A stretch of DNA of 64,000 nt, taken from NCBI RefSeq assembly GCF_003597395.2, contig NC_133774.1, positions 50,320,680-50,384,679 of the forward strand, given 5' to 3'. The notes beneath the pieces are model-generated. The model had not been told where the DNA came from. It saw only the letters and a list, made by a program, of their open reading frames with translations, and did not search any database. This document shows positions 57,701 to 61,984 of this stretch, in pieces; positions within the stretch are counted from its first letter, which is position 1; every line of letters begins with the position of its first letter. The position numbers and the translations under genes are program-made. This DNA comes from Chelonoidis abingdonii (Eukaryota; Chordata; Testudines; Testudinidae).

Positions 57701-58676
57701 TTATAAATTGGCTTATGCTTCACTTTCACGGTTTATGACATGAAAAACTTCTCAGTGAAAATTCACACAATTAATAGTTACCTGGTTCTGTTTTTCTAGC
57801 AGGTGTCTCATTTTGCAACCCCTACCACAATTTAGGCCAAGAAGTATGAAGTCGTTTAGACACTGCTTACAGTTTGTAAGAAACAAAAGCCAAAGAAAAA
57901 CAGGAAAAAAACCAAAACAACTCTTTATAACCACATTATAAAAATACAGAACTAAATAAAGCATCACACAAAATTTGGGATATAAGTGACCACAGAACAG
58001 TTTTTCTGAAGATACTTTAGATTTTCTCTCAGCAGAGATGTTAATATTCCAGGTTTTGTTTTATTTTTTTGAACTAAAATATACTTAGTTACAATTTGTT
58101 TTAATGGGTCTTCATGTGACTCCATAGGCCAATTCAAGAAGAACATTTATAGCACAGGCTGCAGAGCTATTTACCAAGCTGTTCTGATTGAGCTGTACAT
58201 TGTTACCATGCCTGGCACTGTGCTCCCAGCTGCTCTATGCACTTCTTCTCAAAGTCATGGAAACCCACCCTTACAGTATAATTCCATGCAATACCGTGTG
58301 TGTGTGTTTTTGTGTAAAATAAAACATATTACATTTTAGTCTTTTCCGGACAATACTTCAAAACAACTCCATACCTTCTTTTTTTCATGTCAGCATACAG
58401 TTGACTTCGTTCCTTATTAAACCCACGAGCCTTGAGTGGTAGATATGAACCTGCTGCATACATATTTGAAGGTGAAGTGAAAGGCTGTGAGCCTACGCTG
58501 TCTACGTTATTAATTGCCATTTGGCTATCTTCATTTTCTGCATAAATATATTGGTTGCTTTCCTTAAGTGAGGCAGATGATGAGCTCTTGGGTGTCAGGG
58601 ATGAGTGGGTCTGATCTGTGCTGGTTTCAGTGGTGACACTGTCTGTGTTAATGTAGTTAACATCCAAATCTCCAAC
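9459..58676 (-). CDS. ARHGEF28: ARHGEF28 (p190RhoGEF / RGNEF), 27 coding exons, 5'-incomplete
   Basis: Rho guanine-nucleotide exchange factor: its DH domain loads GTP onto RhoA and its PH domain supports membrane and regulator contacts. The family member is known to bind focal adhesion kinase and to act at focal adhesions and microtubules. Joining 27 exons (listed separately) gives 3,900 bases, 1,299 codons and a stop, with consistent phase at all 26 junctions. Approximate positions in this partial protein: serine-rich linker 1-300; atypical C1 finger 315-361 (H-x12-C-x2-C-x11-C-x2-C-x4-H-x2-C-x6-C); DH about 510-715; PH about 735-850; acidic and serine-rich post-PH region; coiled coil about 1085-1180; conserved tail. 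I recognise many blocks from the human protein, such as [12 protein letters not shown] and [18 protein letters not shown]13 and ARHGEF2 share the architecture but not these blocks. The N-terminal exons and promoter lie above 64000. Confidence 0.95.
9738..11406. other. ARHGEF28: Intron 26
   Basis: It is 1,669 bp of apparently unique sequence, bounded by GTACAT donor and CAG acceptor. I see no recognised repeat or RNA gene. Confidence 0.6.
11407..11895 (-). CDS. ARHGEF28: ARHGEF28 exon 26: coiled coil
   Basis: This is the largest exon (489 bp, phase 0 at both ends). The acceptor is GGTTACTAG and the donor GAG|GTACAT. It encodes a Glu/Gln/Arg-rich helix with heptad-like spacing from about [17 protein letters not shown] to about [12 protein letters not shown], then the block [13 protein letters not shown], which is conserved at the end of the mammalian coiled coil. 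In p190RhoGEF this region is linked to partner binding outside the catalytic core. It opens with [13 protein letters not shown], matching the human exon start. Confidence 0.93.
12021..12382. mobile_element. CR1-type LINE fragment
   Basis: The phrase CTGGGTCAGACCAAAGGTCC followed by GGTGCCCCAGA and by the block CTGGCAAAGAGTTCCACCGG is a very common turtle and crocodile repeat that I associate with CR1 LINEs. It lies in intron 25. A small relative of the first phrase occurs at 54285-54370. Orientation was not established. Confidence 0.6.
12526..12592. repeat. Ancient amniote interspersed repeat fragment
   Basis: The phrase ATCAGGGCCTCATTGTTCTAGATGCTGTA resembles a widespread amniote repeat whose consensus runs GGGCCCCATTGTGCTAGGCGCTGTA. 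A second copy lies next to exon 23 at about 17805-17905. The class is uncertain. Confidence 0.4.
12620..12805 (-). mobile_element. MIR (CORE-SINE), reverse orientation
   Basis: It reads CCCCATTTTAGAGATAGAG, ACTTGCCCAAGGT and CAGTGCTC-type blocks in the reverse complement order of the MIR consensus, ending in the tRNA-like head near 12800. It is old and diverged. Confidence 0.7.
12838..13065 (+). mobile_element. MIR (CORE-SINE), forward orientation
   Basis: The tRNA-like head (GGTTCAATGGTTAGGGC, then a B-box-like TTCAAGTCC) is followed by GTGACCTTGGGCAAGTCAC, TGCCTCAGTT and AAAATGGGGA, in MIR order. It sits head-to-head with the reverse copy about 30 bp away. Confidence 0.75.
13793..14085. 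mobile_element. MITE (DNA-transposon derived)
   Basis: The terminus GGCCTGGTCTACGCTTAAAA and internal phrases AGATCCACCTAGCTATGTCG and AGAATTCTTCCATCAACC match a frequent turtle MITE whose consensus I recall. The right side (GTAGACGCTTGT, GTAGATGTAGCC) holds the inverted counterpart. No transposase is present. Confidence 0.6.
14090..15007. other. ARHGEF28: Rest of intron 25
   Basis: AT-rich DNA including A- and T-runs near 14160-14360. No repeat family is recognised. Confidence 0.4.
15008..15055 (-). CDS. ARHGEF28: ARHGEF28 exon 25 (48 bp)
   Basis: The acceptor is TATTTTCCAG and the donor CAG|GTGATT. It encodes [16 protein letters not shown], nearly the same as the human segment just before the coiled-coil exon. 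It is phase 0 at both ends. Confidence 0.95.
15142..15180 (-). CDS. ARHGEF28: ARHGEF28 exon 24 (39 bp)
   Basis: The acceptor is TTTATTGTAG and the donor GAG|GTGAGT. It encodes [13 protein letters not shown], corresponding to a VEC-containing human segment. It is phase 0 at both ends and separated from exon 25 by an intron of only 86 bp. Confidence 0.88.
15181..17804. other. ARHGEF28: Part of intron 23, no gene
   Basis: No exon is seen. The frame of about 139 codons on the minus strand at 16252-16671 has no domain and no splice or conservation support. T- and C-rich tracts occur at 17090-17170. Confidence 0.4.
17805..17905. repeat. Ancient amniote repeat next to a splice donor
   Basis: The phrase GGTGGGTGCTATACAAACACATA and the preceding TTATTATTCTTTATTTATCTGC fit the widespread amniote repeat seen also at 12526. 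It ends about 15 bp from the donor of exon 23. The class is uncertain (MIR- or L3-like age). Confidence 0.45.
17920..18008 (-). CDS. ARHGEF28: ARHGEF28 exon 23
   Basis: 89 bp, acceptor TAGTTACAG, donor AAG|GTACTG. It starts with two bases of a split codon (Q) and encodes [18 protein letters not shown], then [11 protein letters not shown]. It belongs to the poorly conserved post-PH region, and its identity rests on phase and position. Confidence 0.82.
18759..18887 (-). CDS. ARHGEF28: ARHGEF28 exon 22
   Basis: 129 bp, acceptor TCCTCTCCAG, donor CTC|GTAAGT. It begins [12 protein letters not shown], close to the human AESLQVAVKASQ, and continues as a Ser/Thr-rich acidic stretch. It is two bases in, one base out. 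Confidence 0.93.
19490..20635 (+). mobile_element. CR1 LINE, 3' part of ORF2 plus 3' UTR, decayed
   Basis: The order of CR1 motifs is clear: LEFSKA near 19530, then [15 protein letters not shown] (family GVPQGSVLGP), a position where the catalytic FADDT of CR1 is FVETT, then the tail with GGGGGGACCTAATAACAG and AATCCCCAGCACTGAAGG. Several stops and frame changes break it. It lies antisense to ARHGEF28 in intron 21, and the element is dead. Confidence 0.88.
20838..21140. mobile_element. GC-rich non-autonomous DNA element
   Basis: The opening AGGAGCCGACTCTGGAGGTG, the phrase AAATTAGCGCGTGCTTAGCA and the close GAGCACACAAGGGG match a repeat I know from turtle genomes. It ends about 55 bp from the donor side of exon 21. 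The 174-codon plus-strand frame over it is composition, not a gene. Confidence 0.55.
21194..21376 (-). CDS. ARHGEF28: ARHGEF28 exon 21
   Basis: 183 bp, acceptor TTAATAG, donor GAAG|GTGAGC. It encodes the well-conserved helix-rich segment with [18 protein letters not shown] and the phrase [14 protein letters not shown], then [12 protein letters not shown], all close to human ARHGEF28. It follows the PH domain. Confidence 0.96.
21860..22965 (+). mobile_element. Possible LTR-type repeat with promoter-like signals
   Basis: An approximately 1.1-kb block of distinct composition holds a TATA box (TATAAAAG at 22242-22249), a pyrimidine-rich tract downstream (TTTTCTCTCTCTCTTTTTC) and a further transition to AT-rich sequence. 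These suit the U3/R/U5 of an LTR. There is no coding remnant, and the borders and target duplication were not established. Confidence 0.3.
23514..23602 (-). CDS. ARHGEF28: ARHGEF28 exon 20
   Basis: 89 bp, acceptor CATTAAAG, donor CAAG|GTACAG. It encodes [18 protein letters not shown] followed by [11 protein letters not shown], matching the acidic then basic segment after the PH domain in human. Confidence 0.95.
24624..24802 (-). CDS. ARHGEF28: ARHGEF28 exon 19: C-terminal half of PH domain
   Basis: 179 bp, acceptor TTTCTATAG, donor AAAG|GTACAG. It starts [17 protein letters not shown] and holds [19 protein letters not shown] and [16 protein letters not shown]. The last is the PH C-terminal helix with its invariant Trp. 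These blocks are nearly the same as human ARHGEF28 and distinguish it from AKAP13 and ARHGEF2. Confidence 0.98.
25524..25715 (+). repeat. DIRS inverted terminal repeat, left
   Basis: It aligns with the reverse complement of 33170-33360; see the element entry. The copies differ at many positions, so the insertion is not very recent. A related GCCTGCTCATGTCCATTCC copy further in, near 25811, may be the internal complementary region typical of DIRS. Confidence 0.75.
25876..26928 (-). pseudogene. DIRS tyrosine recombinase, broken
   Basis: The N-terminal part (26457-26928) holds [20 protein letters not shown], typical of the DIRS recombinase, and the C-terminal part (25876-26463, 195 codons) holds [11 protein letters not shown] around the first catalytic Arg, [13 protein letters not shown] around the second Arg, and [16 protein letters not shown] with the terminal Tyr. 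The His expected before STRA appears as Pro (codon at 26047-26049). The two parts are in different frames. Confidence 0.75.
27160..27594 (-). pseudogene. DIRS RNase H fragment
   Basis: It encodes [19 protein letters not shown] and then [19 protein letters not shown] and AGHLPRHQE. The aspartate of TDN and the INKQGG-like turn are hallmarks of the DIRS RNase H. The frame is interrupted downstream. Confidence 0.8.
27610..28523 (-). pseudogene. DIRS reverse transcriptase fragments
   Basis: The upstream frame (28158-28523) has [20 protein letters not shown] and [20 protein letters not shown]. The next frame (27610-28263) has [19 protein letters not shown]. All three are characteristic of DIRS reverse transcriptases. 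The active-site YLDD lies at the frame change near 28.15-28.2 kb and is not readable in one frame, so the copy is inactive. Confidence 0.82.
29450..30240 (-). pseudogene. Possible DIRS gag-like remnant
   Basis: A minus-strand frame of about 260 codons lies upstream of the reverse transcriptase within the element, in the place expected for the first DIRS gene. I recognise no domain, and frames on both strands are long here because of base composition, so the call is by position only. Confidence 0.35.
30600..32620. mobile_element. GC-rich insert inside the DIRS element
   Basis: Composition changes abruptly near 30600 and back near 32620, and the DIRS-like sequence resumes beyond. The element without this block would be about 5.8 kb, a usual DIRS size. 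A short AT-rich island (31955-32040, with TGTACGCAGAATGTCTACC) resembles a phrase common in turtle repeats. The transposon class was not determined. The many overlapping frames on both strands reflect low-complexity G- and C-rich sequence. Confidence 0.45.
31070..31345 (+). repeat. Purine-rich degenerate minisatellite
   Basis: Units containing GCATGGGATGGGGAAGAGAA recur near 31108, 31194, 31263 and 31305 with variable spacing. The plus strand is almost entirely A and G, so triplex or G-quadruplex formation is possible. It does not encode a recognisable protein. Confidence 0.65.
33170..33360 (-). repeat. DIRS inverted terminal repeat, right
   Basis: It is the inverted counterpart of 25524-25715 and homologous to the right end of the related element at 1500-1721. 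Confidence 0.75.
33563..33639 (-). CDS. ARHGEF28: ARHGEF28 exon 18: PH domain, central strands
   Basis: 77 bp, acceptor TTTTTAAAG, donor GTT|GTAAGT. It encodes [18 protein letters not shown] then KYIFAAV, the PH strands in which Dbl-family proteins show LLTDVLLF. The next intron (8.76 kb) holds the DIRS element. Confidence 0.97.
33640..34675. other. ARHGEF28: Intron 17, nothing recognised
   Basis: About 1 kb with no repeat family or RNA gene that I can name. Confidence 0.5.
34676..34930 (-). CDS. ARHGEF28: ARHGEF28 exon 17: end of DH and start of PH
   Basis: 255 bp, acceptor TTTCATACAG, donor AAAG|GTACCA. It encodes the last DH helix ([18 protein letters not shown]), the linker [18 protein letters not shown] and the first PH strands ending [13 protein letters not shown]. 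It matches human almost throughout. A local KKKERTLL replaces a SEERTLL-type human segment. Confidence 0.98.
35851..35968 (-). CDS. ARHGEF28: ARHGEF28 exon 16: DH conserved region 3
   Basis: 118 bp, acceptor TTTTTAAAG, donor AAAAG|GTGAGT. It encodes [18 protein letters not shown] and [18 protein letters not shown], the helix that makes up much of the Rho-binding surface of DH domains (family motif QRITKYPLLL). Confidence 0.98.
36664..36786 (-). CDS. ARHGEF28: ARHGEF28 exon 15: DH middle helices
   Basis: 123 bp, phase 0 at both ends, acceptor TTTCATCAG, donor AAA|GTAAGT. It encodes [18 protein letters not shown] then [19 protein letters not shown], nearly as in human. Confidence 0.98.
37188..38160 (-). 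mobile_element. Penelope-like element with GIY-YIG remnant
   Basis: On the minus strand the segment near 37860-37990 encodes [20 protein letters not shown], the linker that follows the Penelope reverse transcriptase. The segment 37715-37768 encodes [18 protein letters not shown], which fits the Penelope GIY-YIG endonuclease (Cys-pair then YVGETG). The 3' tail runs to 37188. It carries a hammerhead-like stem (GAGCT with AGCTT, then GAAA) near 37270-37315. Stops and frame changes are present, and it lies in intron 14. Confidence 0.75.
38240..39345 (+). mobile_element. Harbinger-type element fragment with Myb/SANT-like gene remnant
   Basis: It opens with the terminus CAGCCCTGGTCTACACTGTG and a TCGATTTAACCC phrase typical of turtle Harbinger elements. 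No inverted right end was found. The frame 38716-39240 (174 codons) encodes [39 protein letters not shown] and [18 protein letters not shown], then an acidic run of Glu. This is the Myb/SANT-like DNA-binding protein that Harbinger elements encode beside their transposase. The first helix region (38540-38720) is out of frame, so the gene is broken. Confidence 0.7.
39400..39725 (+). mobile_element. Penelope-like element 3' fragment
   Basis: It holds GCTAAATGCTAAAAATCAGG (remnant of the end of the GIY-YIG frame), CCACCTTGTATTTAGATGTG and the tail TCTAATAAAAGATATTACTT. The hammerhead-like region near 39650-39690 has lost the GAAA and one stem arm. Its orientation is opposite to the fragment at 37188-38160. 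Confidence 0.65.
40176..40426 (-). CDS. ARHGEF28: ARHGEF28 exon 14: DH conserved region 1 to 2
   Basis: 251 bp, acceptor AAACTACAG, donor CAG|GTAAAG. It encodes [52 protein letters not shown] and [13 protein letters not shown], in close agreement with human DH. Confidence 0.98.
40427..42098. other. ARHGEF28: Intron 13, nothing recognised
   Basis: About 1.7 kb of AT-rich sequence. No exon, RNA gene or named repeat is seen. Confidence 0.5.
42099..42239 (-). CDS. ARHGEF28: ARHGEF28 exon 13: lead into DH
   Basis: 141 bp, acceptor TTGTCATAG, donor TTTG|GTCAGT. It encodes [31 protein letters not shown] and [14 protein letters not shown]. The last begins the first DH helix. Confidence 0.97.
43215..43336 (-). 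CDS. ARHGEF28: ARHGEF28 exon 12: Ser-rich linker
   Basis: 122 bp, acceptor CTCATTGCAG, donor GAAG|GTGAGA. It encodes [18 protein letters not shown], then [18 protein letters not shown]. It corresponds to a human serine-rich segment with the same LLQS...SF.MED pattern. Confidence 0.93.
43426..43573 (-). CDS. ARHGEF28: ARHGEF28 exon 11: C1-DH linker
   Basis: 148 bp, acceptor CTTCACAG, donor AAAG|GTAGAA. It begins [10 protein letters not shown] (human NSSFRDIPQP) and holds [10 protein letters not shown]. The intron to exon 12 is only 89 bp. Confidence 0.95.
44332..44665. mobile_element. Palindromic MITE
   Basis: Long inverted arms meet near 44500: for example GGCCAATCACGGCTCCCACT at about 44418 pairs with AGTGGGAGCCGCGATCAG-type sequence near 44553, GGTTCGCCGCTCCAGGCCAA pairs with TTGGCCTGGAGCGGTGAACC, and GCTTGTTCAGGGAAA pairs with TTTCCCTGAACAAGC. 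The ends CAGTGCTTCTCAAAG and TTTGAGAATACCTGCACTG fit hAT-type termini. The plus-strand frames across it are composition artefacts. Confidence 0.75.
45016..45207 (+). mobile_element. tRNA-derived turtle SINE (CryI type)
   Basis: A tRNA-like head carries an A box (TAGCTCAGTGG at 45021-45031) and a B box (GTTCAATCC at 45066-45074), followed by AGGGGGCCACTTAAGGATCTG and a tail with GACTCAATGACCTTTCAAGG and CCTTCCAGTTCTAGGAG. This head and tail are the hallmark of the tortoise polymerase III SINE family of cryptodiran turtles, and the best clue to the organism. Confidence 0.85.
45573..45624 (-). CDS. ARHGEF28: ARHGEF28 exon 10 (52 bp)
   Basis: The acceptor is CTTTACCAG and the donor CAA|GTACGT. 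It encodes [17 protein letters not shown], which follows the C1 domain (human KFQEKYNKNKPQTILG). Confidence 0.92.
45625..47117. other. ARHGEF28: Intron 9, nothing firmly recognised
   Basis: A stretch with GTGCACTGCAATAGC and CACTGGTGCAAATCCCTTG motifs at 46310-46440 may be a degraded MITE. The remainder is AT-rich and unassigned. Confidence 0.4.
47118..47173 (-). CDS. ARHGEF28: ARHGEF28 exon 9: second half of C1 finger
   Basis: 56 bp, acceptor TTCCTTTCAG, donor AAG|GTAACT. It encodes [18 protein letters not shown] with the final zinc ligands (Cys, His, Cys, Cys). There is an extra Cys (KDCAPAC) where I recall KDAAPAC in human. Confidence 0.96.
47545..47671 (-). CDS. ARHGEF28: ARHGEF28 exon 8: first half of C1 finger
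   Basis: 127 bp, acceptor GATCTGAAG, donor CTTT-type T|GTAAGT. It encodes [18 protein letters not shown] and [15 protein letters not shown]. His starts the finger and C-x2-C, C-x2-C follow. The spacing between the two Cys pairs is 11, as in other atypical C1 domains of this family. The acceptor tract is somewhat distant from the AG. Confidence 0.95.
48703..48826 (-). CDS. ARHGEF28: ARHGEF28 exon 7
   Basis: 124 bp, acceptor ACATTTTAG, donor AAG|GTAATT. It encodes [18 protein letters not shown] and [17 protein letters not shown], nearly the same as human and diagnostic of ARHGEF28. Confidence 0.98.
48938..49027 (+). mobile_element. CR1 LINE 3' tip
   Basis: The phrase GGTCCTGCTTTGAGCAGGGT, then GAACTAGATGACCTCC, ending in ATTCTATGATTCTATT, is the conserved CR1 3' end with its terminal octamer repeats. 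Confidence 0.88.
49680..49722 (-). CDS. ARHGEF28: ARHGEF28 exon 6 (43 bp)
   Basis: The acceptor is TTTTGTAG and the donor AAAG|GTATTG. It encodes [13 protein letters not shown], matching human QRAYSLSEPPREN. It joins in frame either to exon 5 or directly to exon 4. Confidence 0.94.
50442..50522 (-). CDS. ARHGEF28: ARHGEF28 exon 5, candidate cassette exon (81 bp)
   Basis: The acceptor is GCTGTGTAG and the donor TGTA|GTAAGT. It encodes [18 protein letters not shown] followed by KSMSLLHPC. It is 81 bp long with two bases in and one base out, so it can be kept or skipped without changing frame. Skipping joins exon 4 to exon 6 and gives the ...EEQRAYS sequence I recall from the human protein. The alternative donor GTAGTA four bases earlier would create a stop. 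Confidence 0.8.
51005..51405. mobile_element. Non-autonomous DNA element, GC-rich core
   Basis: AT-rich ends (GATTTTGTCAAGGATATTTT at left, GTGACCTCCATGACATAAT at right) flank a CTGCTGC-rich core. This texture is shared with the hAT element at 7068 and is common in turtles. The frames across the core are not genes. Confidence 0.4.
51560..51761. repeat. 101-bp direct tandem duplication
   Basis: Copy 1 is 51560-51660 and copy 2 is 51661-51761. They differ at one position (TTTGACC versus TTTAACC). Each begins ACTCTGACTTTATATAGGAG. The near identity points to a recent duplication. Confidence 0.95.
52256..52610. mobile_element. GC-rich non-autonomous element
   Basis: A sharply bounded block with GGCGGTAATTC, CACCGCCGAAGTGCCCC and GGGGCAAATTGCCCC phrases resembles a frequent turtle repeat. 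Class and exact ends are unknown. Confidence 0.45.
52690..52812 (+). mobile_element. LINE 3' tip, CR1-like
   Basis: The phrase GAGATTCTGTGGCCTGCATT, then GTCAGACAAGATGATCATAA, ending near AGTCTATGACTCT, is a known turtle repeat tail similar to CR1 3' ends. Confidence 0.6.
52816..53963. other. ARHGEF28: Part of intron 4, nothing recognised
   Basis: No exon or named repeat. The minus-strand frame at 53669-53941 has no domain and no splice support. Confidence 0.4.
53964..54075 (-). CDS. ARHGEF28: ARHGEF28 exon 4
   Basis: 112 bp, acceptor CTTCTAG, donor GAAG|GTGAGC. It encodes [18 protein letters not shown] then [18 protein letters not shown]. The block [13 protein letters not shown] is conserved with human; its serine-rich basic nature suits kinase regulation (inference). 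Confidence 0.96.
54076..55729. other. ARHGEF28: Intron 3, mostly unassigned
   Basis: A short CR1-related phrase lies at 54285-54370 (CCAGTGTTCCATCTAGCCCA). The stretch 54660-55050 has short frames on both strands but no domain or splice support. Confidence 0.4.
55730..55919 (-). CDS. ARHGEF28: ARHGEF28 exon 3
   Basis: 190 bp, acceptor GCTTTAG, donor AAG|GTATTT. It encodes [28 protein letters not shown] and [15 protein letters not shown], corresponding to a human segment with SSLDALDADSEGEG. A second AG ten bases into the start would also keep frame. Confidence 0.93.
56172..56225 (-). CDS. ARHGEF28: ARHGEF28 exon 2 of the window (54 bp)
   Basis: The acceptor is TGAAATTCAG and the donor TTCAG|GTAAGG. 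It encodes [18 protein letters not shown]. The length is a multiple of three and the phases match the neighbours, so it could be skipped in frame. Confidence 0.85.
56226..58374. other. ARHGEF28: Intron 1 of the window
   Basis: A partial MIR (TTTCCTCATTTGTGAAATGG at about 56925-57000, plus orientation) is followed at 57001-57185 by a MITE-like block starting CCCTGTCTACATGAG. A GT microsatellite lies at about 58299-58312. No exon is seen. Confidence 0.5.
58375..58676 (-). CDS. ARHGEF28: ARHGEF28 exon 1 of the window (5'-most recognised)
   Basis: 302 bp, donor AGAAG|GTATGG, acceptor TGTTCCAG with a weak pyrimidine tract. It begins [13 protein letters not shown], matching human VGDLDISYINIEG after a DQ, and continues as a Ser/Thr-rich stretch with [17 protein letters not shown] and LYADMKKR. 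More exons (ankyrin-like N-terminal part and start codon) must lie beyond the window. Confidence 0.93.
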
Positions 58677-58910
58677 CTGGAACATGAGGTAGATACGTAT
58701 TAATGCTAGCGAAAAGTAAATAACAATGAATCTCTAGAGAATACTGATCTTTCTTCAAACTACACTGCTTTGTACCACCATTTTTTCCTTGATTACTTTT
58801 CTGTGGCACAGAAATTGGAGACAAACTAATATGACTAATAAGTTTTTCAGGACTCCAGGTCATTCTTTCATAATTACAAGAGTGATGGGTTGGAATCTCA
58901 TAGTCTAATG

Positions 58911-59040
58911 CAGCAGTTTTCAATCTTTTTTCATTTGTGGGCCCCTAAAAATTTCGAATGGAAGTACAGACTCCTTTGGAAATCTTAGACATACAATGCA
59001 GACCCCTAGATGTCCATGGACAACAGGTTGAAAACCACTT
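58911..59040. mobile_element. hAT MITE with perfect 8-bp target duplication
   Basis: The 130-bp element runs from CAGCAGTTTTCAATC to GTTGAAAACCACTT, imperfect inverted ends. GTCTAATG flanks it on both sides (58903-58910 and 59041-59048). The body phrase GGGCCCCTAAAAATTTCGAA is known from turtle hAT MITEs. Confidence 0.88.
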
Positions 59041-59048
59041 GTCTAATG

Positions 59049-60319
59049 GATTTCCCACTCGGTTTCATCCAGTTTATAATATGCAATAACTCACAATTTA
59101 CTTTACACCTTAACAGCAGCTTTGTTTGTTTCTTAAGCTGAGATTGTGCAGCCCAGTAGCCCATAATATAGTCTAGTGTTCAGGGTTATTTGGGGAGAGT
59201 TAAAACACTGAGTCATTTCATATGGAACAAGCAGCTTACAAGGTAGGCATGTGTCTTTCCCAATAACAGTTTCACAAAGCCTGTACGTTTAGGGACAGAC
59301 CCTGTACATGACCTGCCACAGTGCTTCTCCAGGACTTAGAAGGGAGAAAGAATCTTTATCCCAACACCATCAAGCAACTAGGGTGTCGCTCCTGTAGCTT
59401 GTGCATATGGTATACCCCTACCCTCACATGTAGAAGGGAATGGCAGCTGGAGCTACATTTACTCGGGTTCAGTGCAAGGACCATGATTTGGACCTTGGTA
59501 AGTAATGGCGACTATATAACTCCTTTAGAAACCAAGGTAGATTTTCATGTATCACTTCTGCAAAGGACAGTAACATACAGTTAAGTGTCAGTCCTTGCTT
59601 AGTTAGAAATGGAAGACTCTTGAAAGGATAAATGTGTAGCCAACATCTGGCTGTAGCTCAGCACCTCTAGAAAGAGCAGATATAACCAAAAAGAACAAAA
59701 GCATTGAGAGTTTCAAAAGGGAAAAGCTCTATTGTTTTAGCCAACTGACTTATTCTCATCCAATTCTGGAGGCTGTCGTAAGGTAGAGTCATCTCTTAAT
59801 AAACCATGAATGGAACTCCTAAGATTTTTATAAAAGTCCTGTTTCTATATTCAAAGATATTAATCTGTCAGAAACCTGGTATCATTTGCTGTACTAAGCA
59901 AATCATGTACAAGAAGGGTAAAATTCTCCTCTCAGATATTACACATCAGTTCTACATTTCAATACAATGTCTGGACAGTACTGCCATATTGCAACTATGA
60001 ACATTCCACATACATTAGCAGAGAAGAATATCAAGTTTAAGTCCTGTTGTACAGATCCCACAGGAGAATATGGCCCAAGCAAGATTCAACTTTCTGATAT
60101 ATTATTATGAGTTAAACTGTCAAAGGGTAGAAGCTCAGTCCTGTGACCACCCACCCAAGAATATGCACATGCCACAGTGCATCTGTGACTGAACATGGAA
60201 TTATCATGATAATATGTGCAACTTGGATAAACACAGATACAAATGGCTGTTCACTCACCTAATTAGCCATTTGCATGTGCTGTTATTCAATTTGCATACA
60301 TAAAAGTGGTAGTTTTATG
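59049..60319. other. ARHGEF28: Non-coding DNA of a 5' intron
   Basis: No exon, RNA gene or named repeat is seen. Confidence 0.45.
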
Positions 60320-60728
60320 ACTTATGAGGAGCGGCTGAGGGAACTGGGATTATTTAGTCTGCAGAAGAGAAGGATGAGGGGGGATTTGATAGCTGCTTTC
60401 AGCTATCTGAAAGCGGGTTCCAAAGAGGATGGATCTAGACTGTTCTCCGTGGTACCTGATGACAGAACAAGGAATAATGGTCTCAAGTTGCAGTGCGGGA
60501 GATTTAGGTTGGATATTAGGAAAAACTTTTTCACTTTGAGTGTGGTGAAGCACTGGAATGGGTTACCTATGGAGGTGGTGGAATCTCCTTCCTTAGATGT
60601 TTTTAAGGTCAGGCTTGACAAAGCCCTGGCTGGGATGATTTAGTTGGGAATTGGTCCTGCTTTGAGCAGGGGGTTGGACTAGATGATCTTCTGAGGTCCA
60701 TTCCAACCCTGATATTCTATGATTCTAT
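60320..60728 (+). mobile_element. CR1 LINE 3' end, well preserved
   Basis: The last 100 or so codons of the CR1 ORF2 are open ([55 protein letters not shown] then stop), followed by the conserved 3' UTR GGTCCTGCTTTGAGCAGG and the terminal ATTCTATGATTCTAT. It is 5'-truncated, as usual for CR1. The lack of frame damage implies a young copy. Confidence 0.93.
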
Positions 60729-61984
60729 ACAGAATTGTGGCAATCAAGGTGCATTATTGGACATTTTAGGTCATGACTGACCTTCAGTTGAGAAAATTTG
60801 GCCTTAACTACGTGTTTTGTGTCTGTCACAAAGAACAGTATTAGCTTTTAATGCAATGGGTGAATGTTTCAGTAAGACGAAAAAGAATATGAAGATGCAC
60901 TTTCAATATCTCTGCCTTCTTCCAAGATTTTCACTTAATAGTATACAATAATGTCTTACATTTATATGCTACCTTTCATCCTGAAGGATCCCAAACTATT
61001 TTACACACGAGAGAGAGAGAGAGAAAATATATTTTACTCTCTATATATGTATAAAATAGAACCTAAGTTATGAACACCTCAGGAATGGAGGTTGTTTGTA
61101 ACTGAAATATTCGTAACTCTGAACAAAATGGTATGATTGTTCTTTCAAAAGTTTACAGCTGAACATTGAGTTAATAGTGCTTTGAAAGTTTACTATGCAG
61201 AAGAAAAATGCTCCTTTACTTTCTTCTGTTTTAAGTAGTTTATGTTTAATACAGTATAGTACTGTATTTGTCTTTTGGGGGGGGTGGGAGGTCTCTGCTG
61301 CTGCCTGATTGCGTATGTTGGTTCCAAATGAGGTACATGGTTGACTGGTCAGTTCATAACTCTGGTGTTTGTGACTGAGGTTCTACTGCACAAGGATCAC
61401 TTCTACCACCACTGAAATGCAGCCAACTCTTGCTGGAAGTTGGCAGGTGTTTTACAATACATAGCATCTATCCACAACAGTTTACGGTAGGACAAGAAGT
61501 GAGGAAGACCAGAACTCTGAATTGAGATTGTGGGGAAAATTTGGATAGGTAGGATGCAATTACCCAAAATGTAGTTTGGCCAGAATCTACTGGAGCTAGT
61601 CTCCTTTGTGATAAGTAATATAGCACAGTTAATAATCACAAGTGGCCAAGTCCTCAGTTTTACATCACATCTGGCAGAAAGCACTTCCAACTTTATGGTG
61701 CCCTGTAACAACAATTGGACATTGGTTTGTCTTCTTTTTTATTCCTGTTGAACTGATCATTGAGGGACTTGTTAATTAAACATGAGGAAACAAGACCCTG
61801 TTTTAGATAAGAGGGAATTTAGGTGCAAATAATCAAAGAAGAGCTGTTCAGCTCATAGAAAACAAAACCAAAAAAAAGCTAAATATTTCCATTTTCGTAA
61901 ACCTTATTTTGTTTATTAAAAGCATCTAATAAATGAGTTCAGAATGACAGCAGATAAGGGAACAAAGTTGCAGTTATTACATAA
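60729..61984. other. ARHGEF28: Non-coding DNA of a 5' intron
   Basis: A GA microsatellite lies at about 61009-61025 and a G-run at about 61277-61285. No exon is seen; the minus-strand frame 61403-61714 lacks any domain. Confidence 0.45.

Noticed and set aside
9459..58676. Identity as AKAP13 or ARHGEF2 instead of ARHGEF28
   Set aside because: The C1, DH, PH and C-terminal blocks agree with what I recall of ARHGEF28 and differ from the related proteins in the PH helix and the coiled coil.
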